64,000 nt of DNA from Cellulomonas carbonis (GCF_014636275.1 NZ_BMEB01000005.1:124001-188000), one strand, 5' to 3'. Positions 23,855 through 33,292 are shown, counted from the first letter of the stretch. Notes: a model not told the origin generated them from the sequence alone. Made by a program: numbers and translations.

Positions 23855-25127
23855 TGGCCAGGTCCCACAGGAGGAAGACGTTGAGGGCGACGATGAGCGC
23901 CGCCACGACCCCGGCAGCCGCGGTCGTGACCGGGCGGTTGACCAGCGAGCCCATCAGGGAGCGCCGCGCCGTGAAGATCAGCAGCGGCACAAGGGCGAAG
24001 GGGATACCGAAGCTCAGCACCACCTGGGACCAGACCAGGGCCGCTGTCGGGTCGATACCCAGGGAGAGGACCACCAGGGCCGGCGCAAGGGTCAGCGCCC
24101 GGCGCAGCCACAACGGGATCTGGCGCTGCAGGAACCCCGCCATGACCACCTGGCCTGCGTAGGTCCCCACAGACGACGCCGCGAAACCCGAGGCCAGCAG
24201 GGCGAGCGCGAAGGCCAACGCCGCGCCCTCGCCCGCAGCTGCAGCGAGGCTGGCGTGGGCACCCTCCAGGGTGGCGGCGCCCGGGTCGCCAGCGAAGAGC
24301 TGGGCGGCGACGATCAGCATCGTGGCGTTGATCAGGCCCGCCCCTCCCATCGCCAGCAGGACGTCCAACCGCTGGCTGCGCAGGACACGGCGCAGCGCCG
24401 CCGGCGCGACCGTGGCCCCGGCCGGACCGGCGAGCCCGTACCGGCCAGGCATCAGCGCCGAGTGCACGTAGATCACGTGCGGCATGACGGTCGCCCCGAG
24501 GATGCCGGTGGCCAGCAGGACGCTGTCGGAGTCGACGAACCCGGGCACGAGCCCGCCGGCCAGGGCCGCCGGCTCCGCGCCCGCGACCACCAACGTGTAG
24601 GCGAAGCCGAGCGCGATCACAGCCAGCAGACCGGTGATCACCAGCTCGAAGGGCCGGTGGCCGCGCGACTGCGCCGCAAGGAGGCCGAACGCGACGACGG
24701 CGGTGATGAGTCCGCCGACGGGCAGCGGGACACCGAACAGCAGGTACAGGGCAACCGCGCCACCGACCACCTCCGCAAGATCGGTCGCGATCGCCACGGC
24801 CTCGGCCTGCACCCACAGCAACCTCGTGACCGGGCGAGGCAGGTGCGCCCGGCACAGCGAGGCGAGGTCCTGGCCGGTGGCCAGGCCGAGCTTGGCCGTG
24901 AGCGCCTGGATCAGCATGGCCATGAGATTGGCGGCGACGATCACCCACAGCAGCCGGTACTCGTAGCCGGCGCCACCCGCGAAGTTCGTCGCGAAGTTGC
25001 CGGGGTCGACGTAGGCAACCGCGGCCACGAACGCGGGCCCGAGCAGCACCCACGTGCCCCCGGACCGTCGCGACGCGTGAGCCCCCGCGGCACGCGCACG
25101 TGCCGACCGGTTATCGAGAACGCGCAC
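23850..25127 (-). CDS. mntH: Nramp-family divalent metal transporter
   Basis: 425 residues with about eleven TM helices. TM1 carries the metal-binding DPGN motif (residues 41-44, YVDPGNFATNF) and TM6 the MPH motif (GATVMPHVIYVHSAL). These take up Mn(II)/Fe(II) with protons; uptake of manganese can protect under metal or oxidative stress. The GTG start is preceded by CCGGAGGAGC. It stands alone, converging on the VKOR remnant; no regulator is adjacent. Confidence 0.9.
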   Translation of the reverse strand: MRVLDNRSARARAAGAHASRRSGGTWVLLGPAFVAAVAYVDPGNFATNFAGGAGYEYRLLWVIVAANLMAMLIQALTAKLGLATGQDLASLCRAHLPRPVTRLLWVQAEAVAIATDLAEVVGGAVALYLLFGVPLPVGGLITAVVAFGLLAAQSRGHRPFELVITGLLAVIALGFAYTLVVAGAEPAALAGGLVPGFVDSDSVLLATGILGATVMPHVIYVHSALMPGRYGLAGPAGATVAPAALRRVLRSQRLDVLLAMGGAGLINATMLIVAAQLFAGDPGAATLEGAHASLAAAAGEGAALAFALALLASGFAASSVGTYAGQVVMAGFLQRQIPLWLRRALTLAPALVVLSLGIDPTAALVWSQVVLSFGIPFALVPLLIFTARRSLMGSLVNRPVTTAAAGVVAALIVALNVFLLWDLAT

Positions 25128-25526
25128 AGGTGCTCCTCCGGCGGCGGGGTGATGGGACCGAAACTAGCGTCGCGCAGCGGTGCGTCGCAGCCGCCGCGGG
25201 GTCCGTCCGTCGCGGTTCTGGTGGCGACCGGTGAGGAGGTGCGGCCGGCGTGACTTGCTCCCGTGCCTACGGCTCCTGCCGGGCGGACGGTGCCGAAGCC
25301 GGTCGACGGAACGGACTCACTCTGCGCGAGCCTCGCGAGCATGGCGTTGTTCAGCGAGCACTGAACCTCGGTGCCGGGTCGCGTCCAGGTAACGGCGCTT
25401 TCGTGGTTGCCCCACAGATCGATGCGACTCGCGGTGTGACTGACGTTCACCTTCCCGCCACTCGCCGGAACCTTGTTTCAAGCCTCGTCTACCTAGATGA
25501 TGGTCAAAACAAGGAGATGGGTGACG
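25128..25526. other. Divergent promoter region between mntH and the ars genes
   Basis: About 400 bases without a convincing gene. The right end holds the arsenic promoter and a long-spaced inverted repeat (25471-25514). The rest shows no recognisable coding frame, though a leftward open frame crosses it as an upstream extension of an mntH shadow frame. Confidence 0.45.
25471..25514. promoter_or_regulatory. Candidate ArsR operator upstream of the arsR-arsC fusion
   Basis: CCTTGTTT (25471-25478) and AAACAAGG (25507-25514) form perfect eight-base arms 28 bases apart. The intervening TCTACCTAGA is itself partly palindromic. The site is AT-rich against its surroundings and the right arm overlaps the AAGGAG ribosome site, so bound protein could block both transcription and translation. 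Confidence 0.4.
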
Positions 25527-26504
25527 ATGACAGTCGCACAGAACACCGCTGTGCACGCGATGCCGCGTGACGTCGCGGACTCGGTGGTGCCGGTCGTCCG
25601 CGCGCTCGCGGACCCGCTGCGGCTGCAGATCGTCTCCGCGCTCGCCGCCGCGCCGGGTGGTCGGCTCGCCGCAGGCGAGATCGCCTCGTTCACCGAGCTC
25701 GCCGGTCCGACGGTCTCGCACCACCTCAAGTCCCTGCGCGAAGCAGGCGTAGTGCGGGCCGAGCGGCGCGGCACATGGATCTTCTACACGCTCGCGCCGG
25801 GGATGGGGCGAGTCGCCTCCGCGCTGCTCGACGGCCTCGCACAGGCGGCCACCGGTCCCCGGCAGGACGAGGACCTCGAGGAGGGGCCGCGCCCGGACGC
25901 CGAGGCAGTCCTGGAGCGCGCGGTGGCGCGGCTTGGCGACCGCTTCCCGCAGATCTCAGGAGACGTGGTGTGGCTGGTTGTACGCGAGTCCTACGCCGCG
26001 CTGGCACGGACCGCCACGGTGACGACGCACCTGTCCGTCCTCGCCGAGCGCTTCGCTCGGCAGCGGCTCGAGGACCAGGTTCGCACCGCCACGGGCGCGG
26101 ACAGCCGACCCCAGGTGCTGTTCGTCTGCACGGCGAACGCGGGCCGCTCCCAGCTCGCCGCCGCACTGCTGCGCAAGATCGCCGGTGACCGGGTCGTGGT
26201 CCGCTCGGCCGGCTCGCTGCCCGCCGCGCACGTCCACGCCACCGTCGCCCCGCTGCTGAGCGAGCTCCTCGCCGACCAGCCGGACGCCGAGGACCCGTTC
26301 CCCAAGCCGCTGACCGACGACGCCGTCCGCGCCGCCGACGTGGTCGTCACCATGGGCTGCGGCGACTCGTGCCCGGTACTGCCGGGCAAGCGGTACGAGG
26401 ACTGGCCGATCGGCGACCCCGCCATGGCCTCTCCCGAAGGCGTGCGAGCGATCTACGACGATCTCGCTGCGCGCGTCGGGGCGCTCGCGGCAACCCTCAG
26501 CTGA
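25527..26504 (+). CDS. ArsR-ArsC fusion: repressor joined to arsenate reductase
   Basis: 325 residues from the ATG at 25527. The N-terminal winged helix (DPLRLQIVSALAA, PTVSHHLKSLREAG) is an ArsR fold. A helical middle (about 120-190, FPQISGDVVWLVVRESYAAL) is also seen in actinobacterial ArsC proteins. The C-terminal half is a low-molecular-weight-phosphatase-fold arsenate reductase with P-loop CTANAGRS and MGCGDSCPVLPGKRYEDW. It probably combines arsenite-responsive repression with arsenate reduction, likely thioredoxin- or mycothiol-coupled. An in-frame GTG (25521) is an alternative start. It heads the arsenic operon. Confidence 0.85.
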   Translation: MTVAQNTAVHAMPRDVADSVVPVVRALADPLRLQIVSALAAAPGGRLAAGEIASFTELAGPTVSHHLKSLREAGVVRAERRGTWIFYTLAPGMGRVASALLDGLAQAATGPRQDEDLEEGPRPDAEAVLERAVARLGDRFPQISGDVVWLVVRESYAALARTATVTTHLSVLAERFARQRLEDQVRTATGADSRPQVLFVCTANAGRSQLAAALLRKIAGDRVVVRSAGSLPAAHVHATVAPLLSELLADQPDAEDPFPKPLTDDAVRAADVVVTMGCGDSCPVLPGKRYEDWPIGDPAMASPEGVRAIYDDLAARVGALAATLS

Positions 26505-26533
26505 CCCGCCCCCACCCACATCCGAGGAGAGCC

Positions 26534-26962
26534 ATGACCGAGACCACCCGCCCGTCTGCCCTGTTCGTGTGCGTGCACAACGCCGGCCGCTCGCAGATGG
26601 CGGCCGGGTTCCTGCAGCACCTGTCCGGCGGCGCCGTCGAGGTCCGCTCCGCCGGGTCGATGCCGGCGGACCAGATCAACCCGGTCGCCGTCGAGGCGAT
26701 GCTCGAGGTCGGCGTCGACATCCGCGACCAGCAGCCCAAGGTCCTGACCACCGACGCGGTCCGGGCGTCCGACGTCGTCATCACGATGGGCTGCGGCGAC
26801 GTCTGCCCGATCTTCCCCGGCAAGCGCTACGAGGACTGGCAGCTCGACGACCCGGCGGGCCAGGGCATCGAGTCCGTCCGTCCGATCCGGGACGAGATCC
26901 GCACCCGTGTGCTCACCCTCCTCGACGAGCTCGGCGTCGAGCCCGCCGCGGCGACCGCCTGA
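26534..26962 (+). CDS. arsC: Arsenate reductase (LMW-phosphatase fold)
   Basis: 142 residues. The P-loop CVHNAGRS gives the catalytic Cys13 and Arg19 (CX5R), and MGCGDVCPIFPGKRYEDW supplies further cysteines and the Asp-containing loop typical of ArsC. It reduces arsenate to arsenite in the cytoplasm for export by ArsB. GAGGAGAG ribosome site. It lies 29 bases after the fusion gene and one base before the next start. Confidence 0.9.
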   Translation: MTETTRPSALFVCVHNAGRSQMAAGFLQHLSGGAVEVRSAGSMPADQINPVAVEAMLEVGVDIRDQQPKVLTTDAVRASDVVITMGCGDVCPIFPGKRYEDWQLDDPAGQGIESVRPIRDEIRTRVLTLLDELGVEPAAATA

Positions 26963-26963
26963 C

Positions 26964-28376
26964 ATGCGCCTGATCGCCGTCGGCGGGAGCGACGCCGGCA
27001 TCAGCGCCGCTCTGCGCGCCCGCGAGCTCGACCCCACCGCCGAGGTGACGGTCGTGCTCGCCGACGAGTACCCGAACTTCTCCATCTGCGGGATCCCGTA
27101 CTACGTGTCCGGCGAGGTCGGTCACTGGCGCAACCTCGCCCACCGCACCCTGGACGACCTCTGTGACGCCGGTCTGGACGTCCGGGTCAACACGCGGGCC
27201 GTCGGCATCGACGTCTCGGGACGGCGCCTGCTCGTCGACGCACCGGACGGTAGAAGCGAGCTGCCGTACGACGCCCTGGTGGTGGGGACAGGCGCAGTCC
27301 CCGTCCGCCCGCCCGTCACCGGGTTGGACGCCCTTGGGCCCACCGACGGGGTGCACCTGCTGCACACGATCGGCGACACGCTCGCCCTGACCGCGGACCT
27401 GGACTCCCACCGCCCGTCCCGCGCGCTCATTGTCGGCGCCGGCTACGTCGGCCTGGAGATGGCCGAAGGGCTGACCGCCCGCGGCATCGACGTCGTCCAG
27501 GTCGAGGCCCTGCCCGAGGTGCTCCCCACCGTCGACCCGACGCTGGGAGCGGTGGTGCGCGAGGAGCTCACCCGGCACGGCGTCGAGGTGCACACCGCCA
27601 CGACCGTCACCGAGGTGACCGCCTCCGACGGTCCGACCCGGCTGAGCGTGCACGCCACGGGGGCGAACGGGCAGGCGCGCTGGGACGTGGACCTGGTGCT
27701 CGTGGTGGTCGGTGTGCGGCCGGACACCGAGCTGCTCGTCGCTGCCGGGGCGACCACCGGTCCGCGCGGGGCTGTCAGCGTGGAGCGCGACATGTCCACC
27801 GGGCTGCCGGGCGTGTGGGCGGCCGGGGACTGCGTGACGACGCACCATCGCCTGCTCGGGCTGACGTATCTGCCGCTGGGCACGACCGCGCACAAGCAGG
27901 GCCGAGTCGCGGGCGAGAACGCACTCGGCGGATCGGCCGTCTACCCCGGCAGCCTCGGCACCCAGGTGGTCAAGGTCTTCGACCTGGTCATCGCCCGGAC
28001 CGGCCTGCGCGACAGCGAGGCGGCCGAGGCCGGGTTCGCCCCTGCCACCGTCCAGTCCACCGGAGACGACCACAAGGCCTACTACCCGGGCGCCAAGCCG
28101 GTCACGATCCGCGTCATCGGGGACACCGCGACCGGCCGCCTGCTCGGCGCCCAGCTGGTCGGCACGCTCGGCGCGGAGATCGCCAAGCGGGTGGACGTCT
28201 ACGCCACCGCCCTCACCCACGAGATGCGCGTCGCCGACGTCGACGGACTGGACCTGTCCTACACCCCACCGCTCGGCTCCCCCTGGGACGTCGTCCAGAC
28301 GGCGACCATGGCCTGGGTACGGGAGCACGACCTGGACCGCCAGCGCGCGGCCCTGACCTCGAGGAGAACTGAGTGA
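26964..28376 (+). CDS. FAD-dependent disulfide oxidoreductase of the CoA-disulfide reductase/NADH oxidase group
   Basis: 470 residues: FAD motif GGSDAGISAALRA at the N-terminus, redox Cys42 in NFSICGIPYYVSG (as in CoA-disulfide reductase and Nox), NAD motif VGAGYVGLEMAEG, and a C-terminal dimerisation domain (KPVTIRVIGDTATGRLLGAQ). It takes electrons from NAD(P)H; the substrate is unknown. Placed between two arsenate reductase genes, with one-base and overlapping junctions, it could recycle the thiol that reduces ArsC or use arsenic species directly. That is inference from context. Confidence 0.83.
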   Translation: MRLIAVGGSDAGISAALRARELDPTAEVTVVLADEYPNFSICGIPYYVSGEVGHWRNLAHRTLDDLCDAGLDVRVNTRAVGIDVSGRRLLVDAPDGRSELPYDALVVGTGAVPVRPPVTGLDALGPTDGVHLLHTIGDTLALTADLDSHRPSRALIVGAGYVGLEMAEGLTARGIDVVQVEALPEVLPTVDPTLGAVVREELTRHGVEVHTATTVTEVTASDGPTRLSVHATGANGQARWDVDLVLVVVGVRPDTELLVAAGATTGPRGAVSVERDMSTGLPGVWAAGDCVTTHHRLLGLTYLPLGTTAHKQGRVAGENALGGSAVYPGSLGTQVVKVFDLVIARTGLRDSEAAEAGFAPATVQSTGDDHKAYYPGAKPVTIRVIGDTATGRLLGAQLVGTLGAEIAKRVDVYATALTHEMRVADVDGLDLSYTPPLGSPWDVVQTATMAWVREHDLDRQRAALTSRRTE

Positions 28377-28783
28377 CCACCCCGCCCGAGTCCGTGCTGT
28401 TCGTGTGCGTCCACAACTCCGGCAAGTCGCAGATCGCCGCCGCCATCGCGCGCCACGACTTCCCCGACGTGCGCGTCACCTCCGCCGGCACCGCACCCAG
28501 CCCGACGGTGCACCCCGGCTCGGCCGACACCCTGGCCGAGGTGGGCATCGACATCACCGGCGAGCAGCCCAAGCCGATCACCGACGAGCTGATTACCGAC
28601 GCGGACCTGGTCGTGGTCCTCGGCACCGAGGCCCAGGTCGCCACCGCCGACGGCACGCCCGTCGTCCGTTGGGACGTCGACGAGCCCTCCTCACGGGGCA
28701 TCGAAGGGACCGAGCGCATGCGGCTGGTGCGCGAGGACGTCCGGCGCCGGGTGCATGAGCTGCTCGGCGCAACAGCCCCGTGA
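28373..28783 (+). CDS. arsC: Second ArsC-like protein with CX5K P-loop
   Basis: 136 residues, GTG start overlapping the previous stop (GTGA). The P-loop reads CVHNSGKS, so the usual Arg is Lys18, and the extra cysteines of the first ArsC are missing (VVVLGTEAQV at the second loop). The C-terminal region WDVDEPSSRGIEGTERMR keeps the catalytic Asp-Pro-like loop. Related single-Cys forms in corynebacteria use mycothiol and mycoredoxin; that mechanism is inferred here. It ends the first arsenic operon. Confidence 0.82.
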   Translation: MTTPPESVLFVCVHNSGKSQIAAAIARHDFPDVRVTSAGTAPSPTVHPGSADTLAEVGIDITGEQPKPITDELITDADLVVVLGTEAQVATADGTPVVRWDVDEPSSRGIEGTERMRLVREDVRRRVHELLGATAP

Positions 28784-28812
28784 CGACCGTCGGCGGTGAG
28801 CTGACGAGAGGG

Positions 28813-29166
28813 TCAGCCGACCGGCGTGGCGCACGCAGGCCGCAGACGCGCGGCGTCGGGGCCGTCGTGCGCGAAGCCGGCGAGCGCGCGCAGCGCCTGC
28901 GTGAACGCGCCCGGAGCGAGGCGGTACCAGGTGTAGCGCCCCTCGGGCTCGCTCACCACCACGCCCGCCTCGCGGAGCAGCCTCAGGTGGTTGCTGATGG
29001 TGGTCTGGCGCGCGCCGGTGATGTCAACCAAGTGGCAGGTGCACAGCTGCTCGCGGGACAGCGACTCCACGATCTTCAGGCGCAGCGGGTCGGCCAGGAG
29101 CGCGAACTGGCTCGCCACCTCCGCGCGCACCGGAACGGTGGGCGTCGGGACGCTGACGGGACTCAT
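28813..29166 (-). CDS. arsR: ArsR arsenite-responsive repressor
   Basis: 117 residues with the metalloid motif EQLCTCHLVDI (CTC at the alpha-3 helix, close to the ELCVCDL of classical ArsR) and recognition helix RQTTISNHLRLLREAG. It should bind As(III)/Sb(III) and free the divergent arsD-arsA-arsB genes. Convergent with the second arsC (29 bases apart). Confidence 0.87.
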   Translation of the reverse strand: MSPVSVPTPTVPVRAEVASQFALLADPLRLKIVESLSREQLCTCHLVDITGARQTTISNHLRLLREAGVVVSEPEGRYTWYRLAPGAFTQALRALAGFAHDGPDAARLRPACATPVG

Positions 29167-29183
29167 GTCCCCACGGTACTACC

Positions 29184-29217
29184 CATCAGTGTGGTGTGAT
29201 GTCAGCAAGCGCTGATG
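29184..29217. promoter_or_regulatory. Candidate ArsR operator in the arsR/arsD divergent promoter
   Basis: CATCAG (29184-29189) and CTGATG (29212-29217) are inverted arms; nested within the right part is a perfect TCAGC-AAGC-GCTGA hairpin (29202-29215). The site lies 18 bases upstream of arsR and 30 upstream of arsD, where one repressor could control both. Confidence 0.45.
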
Positions 29218-29246
29218 AATCAGCGGACGACTGCGGAGGAGGACCG

Positions 29247-29633
29247 ATGTCCCGCGTGGAGATCTTCGACCCGGCGATGTGCTGCTCGACCGGCGTGTGC
29301 GGGACGGACGTCGACCCGACGCTGTCGCGGTTCGCGGCCGACGTCGCGTGGCTCGCCGACCGGGGCGTGCAGGTGGACCGCGCCACGCTCTCCCAGGAGC
29401 CGGCGAAGTTCATCGCGAGCGACGCCGTGCGCCAGGCGCTCGAGGCGGACGGCACGTCCGCGCTGCCCATGGTGCTCGTCGACGGCGCGGTGAAGGCGAA
29501 GGGGCACTACCCCAGCCGGACCGAGCTGGCGACGTGGGCCGACGTGCCGCGCCCGGCGCTCCCGCTCAGCGCCGCGGTCCAGGCCGCGACCGCGAGCACG
29601 CAGTCCTGCTGCGGCGGATCCGGAAGCTGCTGA
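29247..29633 (+). CDS. arsD: ArsD arsenite metallochaperone
   Basis: 128 residues from the ATG at 29247 (GGAGGAGGAC ribosome site). MSRVEIFDPAMCCSTGVCG carries C12, C13 and C18, the three arsenite-transfer cysteines of ArsD; a further CC...C cluster (QSCCGGSGSC) ends the protein, as in many ArsD. It hands As(III) to ArsA, whose gene begins one base after its stop. Confidence 0.93.
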   Translation: MSRVEIFDPAMCCSTGVCGTDVDPTLSRFAADVAWLADRGVQVDRATLSQEPAKFIASDAVRQALEADGTSALPMVLVDGAVKAKGHYPSRTELATWADVPRPALPLSAAVQAATASTQSCCGGSGSC

Positions 29634-29634
29634 C

Positions 29635-31425
29635 GTGTCCGCGCCGGCGCTCAGCGGGACCACCTTCCTGCCCGGGGTGCTCAGCTCCCCCACCCCGTTC
29701 CTCTTCTTCACGGGCAAGGGCGGGGTCGGCAAGACGTCCTGCGCAGCGGCGACCGCCGTCGCCCTCGCCGACGCCGGCCGCCGCGTCCTCATCGTCTCGA
29801 CCGACCCCGCGAGCAACCTCGCCGAGGTGTTCGGCATGCCCGACCCCGGGACCTCGGGCGCCGTCCCGGTGCCCGGCGTGCCCGGCCTCGACGTGGTCAA
29901 CATCGACCCGTCCGCCGCCGCCGCGGCGTACCGCGAGCGCGTCGTCGGGCCCTACCGCTCCCTCCTGCCCGCGGACGCGGTCGCCTCGATCGAGGAGGAG
30001 CTCTCCGGGTCCTGCACCGTGGAGGTCGCGGCGTTCAACGAGTTCGTCACCCTGCTGACCGACCACGAGATCGCCGACACCTACGACCACGTCGTCTTCG
30101 ACACCGCCCCGACCGGGCACACGCTGCGTCTGCTCGGGCTGCCCGGCGCGTGGACCGGCTTCCTCGAGACGAACACCGCGGGCGTCACCTGCGTCGGCCC
30201 GGTCTCGGCCCTGGGTCACGCCCAGGAGGCCTACGCCGACAGCCTCGACGCCCTGCGCGACGGCGACCGAACCACCGTCGTGCTCGTGGCCCGGGCCGAG
30301 TCCTCCTCGCTCGCGGAGGCGGGGCGCGCCAGCGCCGAGCTCGCCGACCTCGGGATGACGGCCCAGCACGTCGTCATCAACGGGGTGCTCGTCGACCCGG
30401 CAGCCGACGACGCCGTCGCCGTCGCTCGCCGCGATCGCGAGACCGCCGCGCTCGGCTCCGCTCCGGCGCTCCTCTCCCAGGCCACGACGATGGACACCGT
30501 GCCGCTCTTCGCCCGCGCGCCGATCGGCGTCGACGCGCTGCGCGCGGCCCTGTCCGGCGAGCCGGCGCCCAGCGCGGACGAAGGCGTCGAGCCGCCCGAG
30601 CTGGACACGCTCGGCGACCTCGTCGCGGAGCTCGCGGCCCGCGAGCCGTGCATCGTCATGACGATGGGTAAGGGTGGCGTCGGCAAGACGACCATCGCCG
30701 CTGCCCTCGCCCTCGCCCTAGCCGATCGCGGCCTGCCGGTCACCCTGACGACCACGGACCCCGCCGCCCACGTCGACGACGTCCTGCCCGACCCGCCGGC
30801 CAACCTCGAGGTCACGCGTATCGACCCGGTCGCGGAGACAGCGGCGTGGACCGAGCACGTGCTGGCCACGGCAGGCGCCGGCATGGGCGCCTCGGCACGC
30901 GACCTGCTGACTGAGGACCTGCGCTCCCCGTGCACCGAGGAGGTCGCCGTCTTCCAGGCGTTCGCGCGCACCGTGGCCGACGCGGCGGACCGCTTCGTCG
31001 TCATCGACACCGCACCGACGGGCCACACGCTCCTCCTCCTGCAGTCCTCCCAGAGCTTCGCCCGTCAGGCGTCCGCGCGCGTGGGCCGCGCCGACGACGC
31101 GGTGACGTCGCTCTTCGCGTCGCTCGCCGACGTCGAACGCACCCGCATCGTCCTGGTCGCGTTGCCCGAGGCGACGCCTGTGCACGAGGCGGCGGCCCTT
31201 CAGACCGACCTGGCTCGGGCGGGCCTGCGTCCGTGGGCGTGGGTGGCCAATGCCTCCCTCGCCGCGACCGATACGACCGACCCCGTCCTGAGCGCCCTGG
31301 CGGCGAATGAGACGCGCTGGCTGGAGGAGATCACTGCGGCAAGCCGGCGCCGTGCCGCCGTCGTGCCGTGGTTCCACGACGTACCAACAGGAGTCGAGGC
31401 ACTGCGCCGACTGGCCACCTCCTGA
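29635..31425 (+). CDS. arsA: ArsA arsenite-transporting ATPase, two domains
   Basis: 596 residues. Two homologous ATPase halves, each with a P-loop (GKGGVGKTS near 26, GKGGVGKTT near 344) and the ArsA signature DTAPTGHT (near 158 and 460). It energises the ArsB pump when loaded by ArsD. A GTG start lies one base after arsD. No partner domain is missing. Confidence 0.95.
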   Translation: MSAPALSGTTFLPGVLSSPTPFLFFTGKGGVGKTSCAAATAVALADAGRRVLIVSTDPASNLAEVFGMPDPGTSGAVPVPGVPGLDVVNIDPSAAAAAYRERVVGPYRSLLPADAVASIEEELSGSCTVEVAAFNEFVTLLTDHEIADTYDHVVFDTAPTGHTLRLLGLPGAWTGFLETNTAGVTCVGPVSALGHAQEAYADSLDALRDGDRTTVVLVARAESSSLAEAGRASAELADLGMTAQHVVINGVLVDPAADDAVAVARRDRETAALGSAPALLSQATTMDTVPLFARAPIGVDALRAALSGEPAPSADEGVEPPELDTLGDLVAELAAREPCIVMTMGKGGVGKTTIAAALALALADRGLPVTLTTTDPAAHVDDVLPDPPANLEVTRIDPVAETAAWTEHVLATAGAGMGASARDLLTEDLRSPCTEEVAVFQAFARTVADAADRFVVIDTAPTGHTLLLLQSSQSFARQASARVGRADDAVTSLFASLADVERTRIVLVALPEATPVHEAAALQTDLARAGLRPWAWVANASLAATDTTDPVLSALAANETRWLEEITAASRRRAAVVPWFHDVPTGVEALRRLATS

Positions 31426-31495
31426 CTCACCGACAGATGCGGTGAACCTTCTTGAGGAAAGTCACCACAACCACACACACAGAGAGAGAACGAAC

Positions 31496-31720
31496 ATGAA
31501 CTGCTTCGACTGCTCCCAGGACGGCACCACGACCCCGGCGGTCGGCGTCTGCTCGCACTGCGGCGCGGCCCTGTGCACCGGGCACGTGACCGCGTGCTCA
31601 AAGGAGGTCCGGCACGAAAACGGACTCGGCTCTCCGACCGTCGCCGACCCAGCTGGGCGCGCACTGTGCTGCACCACGTGCCGCGACGCGGGAACGGGCC
31701 GGACACGGCTTGCTAGTTGA
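31496..31720 (+). CDS. DUF2180 small zinc-ribbon protein
   Basis: 74 residues with paired Cys motifs: CFDC near the N-terminus, CSHCGAALCTGHV, then ACSKEV and CCTTC. That set of CxxC and Cys/His residues suggests one or two structural zinc sites. Members of DUF2180 appear in actinobacterial metal-resistance loci (from memory); function unknown, and metalloid binding is possible given the thiols. Between arsA and arsB. Confidence 0.75.
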   Translation: MNCFDCSQDGTTTPAVGVCSHCGAALCTGHVTACSKEVRHENGLGSPTVADPAGRALCCTTCRDAGTGRTRLAS

Positions 31721-31744
31721 CCGACCCGACACGCACCCAGCGCT

Positions 31745-31776
31745 GACTGCCGGTGGCCCCATGGTCACCGGCAGTC
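31745..31776. terminator. Hairpin between the DUF2180 gene and arsB
   Basis: GACTGCCGGTG and CACCGGCAGTC form a perfect eleven-base stem with a ten-base loop. It could end transcription after the DUF2180 gene or attenuate arsB expression; no U-tract follows. Confidence 0.5.
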
Positions 31777-31822
31777 CCACGCCCACGCCGCTGGCCACCG
31801 CCCGCCCGCCACAGGAGACCTA

Positions 31823-33292
31823 ATGCTGCTCGCCGTCGTCATCTTCGCGCTCACCCTGACGTTGGTGATCTGGCAACCGCGCGGGCTCGGCATCGGATGG
31901 AGCGCCCTGGGCGGCGCGGCCGTGGCCCTGATCACCGGCGTCGTCCAGCTCGGGGACGTCCCTGACGTCTGGGTGATCGTGTGGAACGCGACCCTGACGT
32001 TCGTCGCGGTGATCATCATCTCCCTCGTCCTGGACGAGGCAGGCACCTTCGAGTGGGCCGCGCTCCACGTGGCCCGCTGGGGCCGCGGGAACGGCCGGAT
32101 GCTCTTCAACCTCATCGTCGTCCTGGGCGCCGCGATCGCCGCGGTCTTCGCCAACGACGGCGCAGCGCTGATCCTCACCCCGATCGTCTACCAGATGCTC
32201 CTGGCCCTGCGGTTCGACCCCAAGGCCGCGTTCGCCTTCGTCATGGCGACCGGATTCGTCGCGGACACCACGAGCCTGCCGCTCGTGGTGTCCAACCTCG
32301 TGAACATCGTCTCGGCGGACTTCTTCGGCATCGGCTTCGGCCGCTACGCCCTCGTGATGATCCCAGTGAGCCTCGCCTCGCTCGCCGCGAGCCTCCTCGT
32401 GCTGCGCCTCTTCTTCCGCAAGTCCATCCCCGCCCGGTACGACGTCGCCGACCTCGCGCGTCCCGCCGACGTCGTGCACGACCACGTGACCTTCCGCGCG
32501 GGCTGGGTCGTCCTGGGCTTCCTGCTGGTCGGCTACTTCGTCGCCGACCCGCTCGGTGTGCCCATCGCCGCCGTCGCCGGCCTCGGCGCGATCGCCATCG
32601 TCCTGACCGCTGCACGGAAGCCGGCGTGGGTGTTCGCGCGGCTGGACGCTCGCCTGCCGGCGGTCGAGACGGTGGGCGCCGCTTCGGCGGTGCCCGATCA
32701 CACCCGTAGCGGGGTCGTCCACGACGACATCCACGACCATGCGCTGGGTACTGCGGTCCTGGACGAGGGCCCGACCCCGCCGTCATCGACCTCCTGTGGC
32801 CGCATCGCCGTGGCGCCCGTACTTCGGTCGGCGCCGTGGCAGGTCGTGCTGTTCAGCCTCGGGATGTACCTGGTCGTCTACGGCCTGCGGAACCAGGGCC
32901 TGACCGACTCCCTCGGCGAGGTCTTCGCCTGGTTCGGCGAGCAGGGCCCCGTTGCAGCCGCCGGCGGCACCGGCTTCCTCGTCGCCGGCATGTCCTCGGT
33001 GATGAACAACATGCCCACCGTGCTCGTCGCCGCCCTGGGCATCGACGCCGCCGGCGCCACCGGCCTGACCCATGAGCTGATGGTCTACGCCAACGTCATC
33101 GGCGCCGACCTCGGGCCGAAGATCACCCCAATCGGGAGCCTCGCCACTCTCCTGTGGCTCCATGTCCTGGACCGCAAGGGCATGCACATCGGGTGGGGCA
33201 CCTACTTCAAGATCGGCATCGTCCTGACGATCCCGGTGCTCGCCGTGACGCTCCTGGCCCTTGTCGGGTGGCTCACCGTCATCGGAGTCTGA
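31823..33292 (+). CDS. arsB: ArsB arsenite efflux membrane protein
   Basis: 489 residues with about twelve TM helices in the ion-transporter superfamily. [15 protein letters not shown] and [17 protein letters not shown] in the first half, [16 protein letters not shown] and [19 protein letters not shown] in the second are ArsB hallmarks. It exports As(III), alone or with ArsA. The central cytoplasmic loop (about 273-335) is longer than usual and rich in His/Asp ([12 protein letters not shown]), absent from the ArsB proteins I remember. Confidence 0.92.
   Translation: MLLAVVIFALTLTLVIWQPRGLGIGWSALGGAAVALITGVVQLGDVPDVWVIVWNATLTFVAVIIISLVLDEAGTFEWAALHVARWGRGNGRMLFNLIVVLGAAIAAVFANDGAALILTPIVYQMLLALRFDPKAAFAFVMATGFVADTTSLPLVVSNLVNIVSADFFGIGFGRYALVMIPVSLASLAASLLVLRLFFRKSIPARYDVADLARPADVVHDHVTFRAGWVVLGFLLVGYFVADPLGVPIAAVAGLGAIAIVLTAARKPAWVFARLDARLPAVETVGAASAVPDHTRSGVVHDDIHDHALGTAVLDEGPTPPSSTSCGRIAVAPVLRSAPWQVVLFSLGMYLVVYGLRNQGLTDSLGEVFAWFGEQGPVAAAGGTGFLVAGMSSVMNNMPTVLVAALGIDAAGATGLTHELMVYANVIGADLGPKITPIGSLATLLWLHVLDRKGMHIGWGTYFKIGIVLTIPVLAVTLLALVGWLTVIGV

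Noticed and set aside
25128..25450. Possible N-terminal extension of mntH or a separate leftward gene
   Set aside because: The frame lacks a family pattern, and the GTG at 25127 has a good ribosome site directly before the Nramp fold.
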